In this document: positions 24,703 through 33,170 of the stretch, piece by piece
Layout of the letters: every line of letters begins with the position of its first letter
Numbering within the stretch: the first letter of the stretch is position 1
DNA from: an uncultured Pirellulaceae bacterium
Lineage (GTDB): Bacteria > Planctomycetota > Planctomycetia > Pirellulales > Pirellulaceae
DNA: 33,170 nucleotides
NCBI GenBank assembly: GCA_937928555.1
Contig: CALFWR010000160.1
Span: 1 to 33,170, forward strand
Direction: 5' to 3'
The notes under the pieces: generated by a model
Database searches by the model: none
What the model saw: only the letters and a program-made list of their open reading frames with translations
Told to the model about the DNA's origin: nothing
Made by a program: the position numbers and the translations under genes

Positions 24703-24755
24703 CCGGAATTATTCACGATGACGGGCGTTGATTGTCGCTAATTGTGAGCCGGCTT
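24703..24755. mobile_element. MITE left-end fragment
   Basis: CCGGAATTATTCACGATGAC followed by GGGCGTTGATTG matches the left end of the family, closest to copy B at 21412. No right end follows before the gene at 24978. It lies 25 bp after the right end of remnant C, so two partial copies stand head to tail, perhaps from a deletion between neighbours. I see nothing else in 24756-24977 apart from the probable promoter region of the next gene. Confidence 0.65.
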
Positions 24756-24977
24756 TCAAACAATGGCCGACAAGTTTTTCACTGGTAAGGAACCGTGTCA
24801 TCCAAACCGGGAGTTCGTGCAGCATTGTTTGTGTAGACCCACCGTGACTCTGTATCGGACGTGTTTCTTGTCTTTTTGCAATAAATTCGAGCTGATCGCT
24901 TGGGCAAACTGCGTAAATTACCAAAGGCTCATGATTTCTCGATATGCCGCAACGAATCCGAAACACCCGATCGCAGA

Positions 24978-27020
24978 GTGAAGAACCGACGAAGATTTTT
25001 TCAATTCACGCTGCGGGCGTTTCTGATTGTCGTCATCGGATTCAGCGCGGCTTTCGGGTTTTACATGTCGATACGGCCGATCACTCTGCCGGTCGCGGTC
25101 GTGTTCGAGCTTGATGAAGCGTCCGGATCGCGCGTGGCCGAGATCGTTGAGCAGCGAGCCTGGTGGCATCGGGATTCAGTTCGCCGCGGTTCAATGCAAC
25201 GCAAGTTGCGTCGCGAAATCTCCCGCGCCACGGATCCCGATTCGTTCACGCCTGAAATGCGGCTCGCTCGCAAGGAAATGCTGCTGGAGGATCTTTCGCA
25301 GGTTTGGCATCGATACGAAATCGACATTGAATTGATCCAAAAGCACGCCACTGAATTCGTCCCCGCAGCGCATCACGATTGGCGTGCGGCTACGAGTTTT
25401 TCTCATTTGGCAAGTGCCGGAGCCATTTTGGATCGACACGAAAAAGGCTCTCATTATCTGCAAGAGTTGGTGCAGATGTATCTGAAGCAGGGCAGCAAGT
25501 CCCATGAACTCAACGTGTTGTGTCTGTGCTTCAACAGACAGCAAACCGCAAGCGAACCTGCTTTCATCGTGGCACTCAAGGAGCAGATCGGCAACACCGC
25601 ATGCATCGATCAACATCGTTTGGCTTTTGCAGAACAACTCTCCGATATCGATCCCTCGTTTGAGCAGTCGGTACACTGGTCGATCGCGCGCTCGTCCAAA
25701 GATCTCAGTATGCAGGAGGACTCGATCGCGTGGCTGATTGATCACACGCAAGACGACGAAGCTTTTGCCCTTGCGGTCGACTATCTCAAGAATCCCGAAT
25801 GCCAGAGTGAATACTATTACAGCTCCGAACTGCTGGGTTCGATCGTGGCCGCCCCGAGGTTTCGCGAGGGAAATCTCGCTCTTAAGGGAAATCTCGCTCT
25901 CAAGGGAGAGCTTGTCGAACAGATGGAACACATTGCCCGCTTACACCGCGAGTGCCTGAGAGAGCTGACGAATCATCCTTCCGCTGATTTTGAGGCACTC
26001 TTTCTTGAGCTTGCATCGAAGAAAAAACAACGGAAGCCTTATCTTGCCCTGTACGGATTGAGTCGGCTTTTGCCCAAAGAGGAATTTCAGGTCCAGCTGC
26101 GGAAGTCCCTTGCGACTTATCGTAGAGCTGTTGCGATCTATCCACTCTGTGAACAATATCTCGGCCGGGAAGAGACGCTGGCGCTGTTGCGGTCGCGGTG
26201 GAAACAGGATAAATCGCACTGGATCTTGCGTCTGATTTGCCAAAACACGGCTGTTGATGAAGCAGACGGAATTGCTGAAATGCTTCAGGAAGGATTCAAA
26301 CGGTCGCTCGTCGATGACCCGGACGAGTATTCTTTTGTCAGTCAACGCAGGCGATTTGAATTGCTCCACTTCATGGAGAAGTTTCAACTGCAGGCACTTA
26401 TGAAGAAATCAAAGCCACAGATTTCCGGCGTTGAAAACTACTGGTTTGCCGATTCGCCCAAGGCCACCAAGTTTATTGACGAATTCAACCAGAATTTTGA
26501 AATCGAAAATCCTCTGACAGTCGCGGCAGTGTTCGATGCCGATCAGGATTCCGATAGCAGCCTTGCAGAGCCTTTCGGACAATTCGACGTTCACTATTTC
26601 AAAGTTGCCGCGTTCGCTGCAGCGGGAATCGGTCAGATTATCGACCCGGAACACTGGGGAACCGAGGGAGGCCTGTACGAAGCGATCGCAAAATTGGGTG
26701 GTGAAAACTTTCAGGTGCAGGCCCATGATGTTACCGATGACGGTCGGATCCGCCTGTTGATCAACGAGAAAGTTTACGAGTTTCCACTGGATGACGGTTG
26801 GTCGTGGGGCAACACCCAGTCAACCTGCGATGTACTCAACACGATTCTGCAACGGCAAAAAATCCAGGAGAGGTTTTTTGTTTGCAGGCAGCAAGAGTAT
26901 GGCAATTCTTACGTGCGACTGGTTTTGTTCGCAAAACCTCAAATGGTGAAAGCATTCGCCGAAAAACATTCTGACTTTGAAGTCGAATCCGGTGGCGAGA
27001 CCTACTGGCGGGCTCAGTGA
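24978..27020 (+). CDS. Large membrane-anchored protein of unknown function
   Basis: About 680 residues from GTG 24978; the frame is open to 24900 but that part is unlike a leader. The N-terminus [20 protein letters not shown] forms a basic stretch plus one TM (about 8-30), a start common among planctomycete anchored proteins. The rest is predicted outside and mostly helical, with pairs of helices that may be TPR- or HEAT-like (e.g. [20 protein letters not shown]). A distinct C-terminal domain starts at about 505, with [20 protein letters not shown] and [21 protein letters not shown] six-residue GNLALK unit is repeated at 298-309. No family recognised. Its stop overlaps the convergent DUF255 gene by 7 bp. 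Confidence 0.8.
   Translation: MKNRRRFFQFTLRAFLIVVIGFSAAFGFYMSIRPITLPVAVVFELDEASGSRVAEIVEQRAWWHRDSVRRGSMQRKLRREISRATDPDSFTPEMRLARKEMLLEDLSQVWHRYEIDIELIQKHATEFVPAAHHDWRAATSFSHLASAGAILDRHEKGSHYLQELVQMYLKQGSKSHELNVLCLCFNRQQTASEPAFIVALKEQIGNTACIDQHRLAFAEQLSDIDPSFEQSVHWSIARSSKDLSMQEDSIAWLIDHTQDDEAFALAVDYLKNPECQSEYYYSSELLGSIVAAPRFREGNLALKGNLALKGELVEQMEHIARLHRECLRELTNHPSADFEALFLELASKKKQRKPYLALYGLSRLLPKEEFQVQLRKSLATYRRAVAIYPLCEQYLGREETLALLRSRWKQDKSHWILRLICQNTAVDEADGIAEMLQEGFKRSLVDDPDEYSFVSQRRRFELLHFMEKFQLQALMKKSKPQISGVENYWFADSPKATKFIDEFNQNFEIENPLTVAAVFDADQDSDSSLAEPFGQFDVHYFKVAAFAAAGIGQIIDPEHWGTEGGLYEAIAKLGGENFQVQAHDVTDDGRIRLLINEKVYEFPLDDGWSWGNTQSTCDVLNTILQRQKIQERFFVCRQQEYGNSYVRLVLFAKPQMVKAFAEKHSDFEVESGGETYWRAQ
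25869..25904. repeat. 18-bp tandem duplication inside the 680-aa gene
   Basis: GGAAATCTCGCTCTTAAG (25869-25886) is repeated as GGAAATCTCGCTCTCAAG (25887-25904) with one silent difference, giving GNLALK twice. A third, more degenerate unit (GGAGAGCTTG) follows. The reading frame is unaffected. Confidence 0.9.
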
Positions 27021-29107
27021 AGATCCGAGTCAGCCGACGATAACGCTTTGATGGCTTGTTCGACGTTTTGCGTGCCGGTGACCGGCAATTCACAGGCGAA
27101 CCCCTCGCATACGTAGAGCGTTGGCTGCTGCATGTCCGTTTCTTTGCCGGCCAGCACGTTGGCCAGCGGACTGTCGGTGGCCTGTTGCCAATCGGTGACG
27201 ACAACCAACGATGTGTTGGGCAGCCATTTTTGTTGCAGTTGTGCTGCAAGGTGGGCGATCTCTTCCTGTTTTCCCGCCAACACGATTTCGCGATTCGCTG
27301 ACAATCTGCGCCGCAGCGCGATCAACATCTGCGATGCGGCCTGAGGAACACGGGTCAGCAATTCATCAGCACAGCGAATCGTTCCTTCGGCAACGCTGAC
27401 CCACCTGGATTCGCCGGTCAACAAACCAAGCTCCATCAGTCCGCATGCCACCAAGGAATTGCCGCTGGGGATGCTGTTGTCCGAAACGGGCTTCTTGCGT
27501 GCGATCAGCTGCTCCGAATCGTTGGCAGTAAAAAAGAAACCGCCGTTGGATTCGTCGTGGAAAAGCTCCATCAGCGTTTCGGCCAGCGACTGGGCTTTGG
27601 CAATCCACTGAACGTCCATCGTCGCGCGATAAAGTTCCAGCGTCGCACACAGCATCGCGCCGTAGTCGTCCAGAAACGCCCCGATGCTTGCCTGGCCATT
27701 TCGCCAACTGTGTAGCAGGCGTCCGTCCTGTGATACCTTTTCGAAAACGAAATCTGCGGCCGCGCAGGCCGCGTCGAGCCAACGTTTTTCACCAAAGACC
27801 ACCGCGGCCCGAGCCATGGCTTCGATCATCAACCCGTTCCAGGCGACGATGACTTTGTCGTCCAGGCCCGGACGGATTCGCTGTTGCTGAACCTCGAACA
27901 GTTGCTGTCGCTGCGGGGCGAATCGGCGGATGGTGTCCGTGATTTCGTCAGGCGATTTGCCGCGCATCGAAGCCGTCAGGTTCAGGATGTTGTGGCCTTC
28001 GAAGTTGCCGCCGTCGCCAACGTCCCACATCCGGCAGAACTCGTCGGCGTCATCGCCAAGCAACGATTCGATTTCGGATTTGCTCCACACGTAGAACTTG
28101 CCTTCTTCGCCTTCGCTGTCGGCGTCTTCGGTGCTGAAAAATCCGCCCTCGGAATGAGTCAGCATCCGCAGGACGTATTCGATCGTGTCGCCGACCACGA
28201 ACTCAAAATACGGATCCGGTTCGCGTTGGCAGCGCTGCGTGTAGGCCAGGGTCAACAGCGCGTTGTCGTAGAGCATCTTTTCAAAGTGCGGCACCAACCA
28301 GTAGCGGTCCACGCTGTAGCGAGCGAAACCGCCGCCCAGGTGATCGTAGATTCCACCCAGAGCCATCTTTTGCAGCGAGATGTCGAGCATCGATTCAACC
28401 ACCGTCCTGGCCGGAGATCCATTTTCGGGCCAGGCGTCTAGCATCAGGTTTAGCAATCGCAAGTCCATCGCGTGAGGGAACTTGGGGGCGGATCCAAATC
28501 CACCATGTTCAAAATCACAGGAGTTTTCCATCGCCTGAATGGAGCGATTGAGAATCTGTTTTTGCTGCGGGGCGTCCCAAGCCTGATCGGTAGCGGCTTT
28601 TTCGGCGTCACGATTCAGCCAGCGGGTGATGTCCCGGGATTGCGATTCGATGGCGTCGCGTTTTTTCGACCAGGATTCGAGGATACTGAGCAAAACCTGA
28701 TCGAAGCCCGGCATGCCTGGCCTTGCCGTTGGCGGCCAGTACGTTCCACCAAAGAAGACCTGTTTCGAGGGCGTGAGAAAGGCAGAAAGCGGCCAGCCAC
28801 CCTGCCCGTTTCGCAGCGCCATCACGGCATCCATGTAAACCATGTCCAGGTCCGGGCGTTCCTCGCGGTCGACTTTGATGCACACGAAATTTTCGTTCAG
28901 CACCCTGGCGATGGCTTCGTTCTCAAAGCTCTCGTGTTCCATCACGTGGCACCAGTGACAGGCCGCGTAGCCGATCGAGAGAAAGATCGGCCGATCAAGT
29001 TCCTTTGCCCGCGCGAGGGCTTCTTCTCCCCAGGGAAACCAGTCCACCGGGTTGTTGGCATGCTGGAGCAGGTAGGGGCTGGATTCGTTGGCGAGTCGGT
29101 TTGTCAT
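27014..29107 (-). CDS. YyaL/DUF255 protein: thioredoxin-like plus alpha/alpha-barrel domain
   Basis: A 697-residue protein from ATG 29107 ([20 protein letters not shown]); the in-frame extension to 29227 is not family-like. The N-terminal domain is a DUF255 thioredoxin-like fold, with [20 protein letters not shown] and the CxxC motif C50-H-W-C53 in [16 protein letters not shown]. The remaining 500 residues resemble the six-hairpin glycosidase-like part of the family, with [47 protein letters not shown] and [20 protein letters not shown]. Known relatives include bacterial YyaL and the eukaryotic SSP411/spermatogenesis-associated protein 20. The biochemical role is not established. No signal peptide, so cytoplasmic. 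Confidence 0.95.
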   Translation of the reverse strand: MTNRLANESSPYLLQHANNPVDWFPWGEEALARAKELDRPIFLSIGYAACHWCHVMEHESFENEAIARVLNENFVCIKVDREERPDLDMVYMDAVMALRNGQGGWPLSAFLTPSKQVFFGGTYWPPTARPGMPGFDQVLLSILESWSKKRDAIESQSRDITRWLNRDAEKAATDQAWDAPQQKQILNRSIQAMENSCDFEHGGFGSAPKFPHAMDLRLLNLMLDAWPENGSPARTVVESMLDISLQKMALGGIYDHLGGGFARYSVDRYWLVPHFEKMLYDNALLTLAYTQRCQREPDPYFEFVVGDTIEYVLRMLTHSEGGFFSTEDADSEGEEGKFYVWSKSEIESLLGDDADEFCRMWDVGDGGNFEGHNILNLTASMRGKSPDEITDTIRRFAPQRQQLFEVQQQRIRPGLDDKVIVAWNGLMIEAMARAAVVFGEKRWLDAACAAADFVFEKVSQDGRLLHSWRNGQASIGAFLDDYGAMLCATLELYRATMDVQWIAKAQSLAETLMELFHDESNGGFFFTANDSEQLIARKKPVSDNSIPSGNSLVACGLMELGLLTGESRWVSVAEGTIRCADELLTRVPQAASQMLIALRRRLSANREIVLAGKQEEIAHLAAQLQQKWLPNTSLVVVTDWQQATDSPLANVLAGKETDMQQPTLYVCEGFACELPVTGTQNVEQAIKALSSADSDLH

Positions 29108-29262
29108 CCGGGCATTCTCGCAAAGCCCTGGCCACAAAAAAAGGGCCACTAACAATTGTGCCGCTGACCCTTCCGGTGGGCACGCTGGGAGGGTGATCGA
29201 AAAAATGACAGCCTCGAAGAAGTGCACCGGTTCGGCATCGGGCGCGCTGCCCTACTTGCAAG

Positions 29263-29559
29263 TTACCTGGTCATGGAACCATTCAGGTCCGCGTCGGCAA
29301 TCCGAGCTTTGATTCCGCGCCTGCGTTTTGCTGATCCTGAAGCCACTTTCGCCAGCGAGTCTGCGAGTCTGCGATTGAAGAGGATGCCGCGGTGTTCGTC
29401 GACGGCTTCGATGAATCGGGACTCCTGTGTCACGAGATTGGGCAGCTTTCCTTCAAATTCCTGCAGACACCCTGCCAGCTGTTTGTCGTTCGCCAATCTG
29501 ATTCGTTACAGCAAATCCGGATTCATCTTCAGATTGGCAAAGAATGCCTCATTGTTCAT
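29263..29559 (-). pseudogene. Small 98-codon ORF broken by an in-frame TAA
   Basis: From ATG 29559 the frame reads MNNEAFFANLKMNPDLL, then TAA at 29506-29508, then RIRLANDKQLAGCLQEFEGK and on to TR with a stop at 29263. Changing the TAA to CAA (glutamine) restores a single protein of 98 residues, and both sides look like one coding sequence, so a C-to-T nonsense change is likely. The N-terminus (FxxNLKxxPDL.xRIxxAND) recalls Nif11-type leader peptides, and the C-terminal LAKVASGSAKRRR could be a decayed GG-type cleavage region. This likeness is weak. Alternatively the part after the stop is expressed from TTG 29496. Confidence 0.5.
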
Positions 29560-29691
29560 TGTCACCGGTGGAATGATGGCTGTTGAGGTCGCGGGCTGCA
29601 AAAAGTGGGCTGGGCCTGGCCGACCCGGGCACCTGGCTCACCGGGGTGCGTCTTTACCTTCTACCGACCCCGTGATACTTTAACGGCCCCT

Positions 29692-29706
29692 GAATTGCCG
29701 CAATTC
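29692..29706. repeat. Perfect palindrome GAATTGC-C-GCAATTC upstream of ppdK
   Basis: Seven-base arms around a single C, 174 bp ahead of the ppdK start. The outer bases CCGACC (near 29674) and GGTCGG (near 29710) could extend it into a larger stem. It may be an operator or a leader structure for ppdK, or a relic. No further support is visible. Confidence 0.35.
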
Positions 29707-29879
29707 GCTGGTCGGAGAAATCCTGCGGCCGGCATTTGGTACCGGTTCATCACCACAGTGTCGCACGGCGTGCCACTGACCACATTTCTTTGATGCGACC
29801 CAAGCCAGTATTCAAGAGTGCGTCTGCGGGGAATCTGCGTAACGATTTGGTGAAATCAATCCTTTAAGGCATAACAACG

Positions 29880-32609
<2,730 letters not shown>

Positions 32610-32659
32610 GGGCGGCAACACGTGGTTGTGGCTTCCAGTCGCAATCAATTGAAAAATCA

Positions 32660-32694
32660 AAAGGCGGCGTTGTGATTCAGCGCCGCCTTTTTTT
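32660..32694 (+). terminator. Strong intrinsic terminator of ppdK
   Basis: AAAGGCGGCG (32660-32669) and CGCCGCCTTT (32681-32690) form a perfect 10-bp stem with an 11-nt loop, followed directly by a T-run (seven Ts counting the stem end). It lies 51 bp past the ppdK stop. This is the clearest terminator in the window. Confidence 0.93.
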
Positions 32695-32847
32695 ATTGCT
32701 TCTTCGCGAACTACTCAGCCAAACCGCTGCGTTCGCATTGAATTCCCAGAAATTCTCTTTGAGATGGCCATGAAAAAGGTGAAAACCAGGGAGCGTGAGC
32801 GTCGCACTTTCACCAAATCCTTGAATGTCTTTCCCTTTTACATGACT

Positions 32848-33032
32848 CCGGATTATTCACGACGACGGGCGTTGGTTCTACGTCTGGCCAACGGGAGCAA
32901 GGGAAAAGCTAAATTTCAACAAGAATCGCGAATCATCGGATAGATGAAAACCACAGCGATCGTTTTATCGCATCAAAGCCGCGGATCACTGTCGGAACTG
33001 CTTCTGACGCCCACGCCTCGTGAATAATCCGG
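32848..33032. mobile_element. MITE copy D: 185 bp
   Basis: The ends CCGGATTATTCACGA (32848-32862) and TCGTGAATAATCCGG (33018-33032) are perfect 15-bp inverted repeats. The whole element matches copy A (10707-10893) along its length, including long shared blocks such as AATTTCAACAAGAA, CACAGCGATCGTTT and GATCACTGTCGGAACTG. No target duplication is evident at this copy. A 59-codon frame starting at ATG 32764 runs into it and stops at 32943. Apart from this element, 32695-33170 shows no convincing gene. Confidence 0.85.
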
Positions 33033-33170
33033 GGTTAAGTTGCCTCGATTCCACAATCCTCGCCAGGGTGTAGTGTCGCTGGGGCGCAAAAAGGCGATGA
33101 TTTGACTACGTTTCTTTCAGGAAACAAGCTTGAGCAGCCCAACGGTAAGAATAGGGGTGCGAAACACCAA

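Larger units (their letters stand above)
29108..29879. other. 772-bp gap without an intact gene
   Basis: This stretch between the divergent DUF255 and ppdK genes holds a broken small ORF (29263-29559, minus), a perfect palindrome (29692-29706) and presumably both promoters. Other open frames here are short and unlike proteins. A clear -35/-10 pair for ppdK was not found; the start codon at 29880 is preceded by a weak AAGG about 10 bases upstream. Confidence 0.5.

Noticed and set aside
24709..24966. 85-codon minus-strand ORF between MITE fragment and the 680-aa gene
   Set aside because: Its 3' end lies in the MITE fragment and the rest shows no protein-like pattern.
28472..29152. 226-codon plus-strand ORF opposite the DUF255 gene
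   Set aside because: Antisense to a gene with clear CHWC and barrel motifs.

Overview
The window looks like a stretch of chromosome from a planctomycete, most likely a Pirellulaceae-type bacterium. I infer this from the gene content: a DapL-type lysine pathway aminotransferase, sigma-54, pyruvate phosphate dikinase, a secreted WD40 protein with a helical-repeat tail, a TMEM43-like membrane protein, several secreted or membrane-anchored proteins of unknown function, many starts without a clear Shine-Dalgarno sequence, and several non-ATG starts. No rRNA, tRNA, CRISPR array, prophage or intact transposase was seen.

Layout. 1-7.4 kb is a minus-strand run: NupG-like MFS transporter, Uup-type ABC-F ATPase, CPBP membrane protease, dapL, a 77-aa membrane protein, and the 3' half of a second PLP aminotransferase whose 5' half is gone. 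7.5-10.5 kb holds an unknown 338-aa protein, a decayed EAL-domain tail and a convergent WD40 protein. 10.5-13.3 kb holds a small membrane protein whose 3' end lies inside a transposon-like element, an HtrA-type protease and a membrane protein of unknown function. 13.4-16.6 kb encodes a secreted ankyrin protein and a small membrane protein. 16.6-18.9 kb is a tightly overlapping minus-strand trio: membrane-anchored SNase-like protein, two-TM potassium channel with an RCK domain, and a multi-TM protein. 19-23.2 kb holds a four-S1-domain RNA-binding protein divergent from recR, followed by rpoN. 23.2-29.1 kb holds the TMEM43-like protein, a repeat-rich gap, a 680-aa anchored unknown protein and a YyaL/DUF255 thioredoxin-fold protein. 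The window ends with ppdK and its strong terminator.

The most striking structure no single gene explains is a dispersed family of about 185-bp elements with 15-bp near-perfect terminal inverted repeats (CCGGATTATTCACGA). Full-length copies lie at 10707-10893, 21411-21594 and 32848-33032, and fragments at 24492-24755. One copy is flanked by a 5-bp duplication and supplies the last codons and stop of a small gene. Another abuts the recR stop codon. A fragment has itself been invaded by a second, 134-bp palindromic element. These look like MITEs. Several other decayed genes (aminotransferase, EAL protein, a small ORF at 29.3-29.6 kb) support a picture of ongoing gene erosion between well-kept housekeeping genes.
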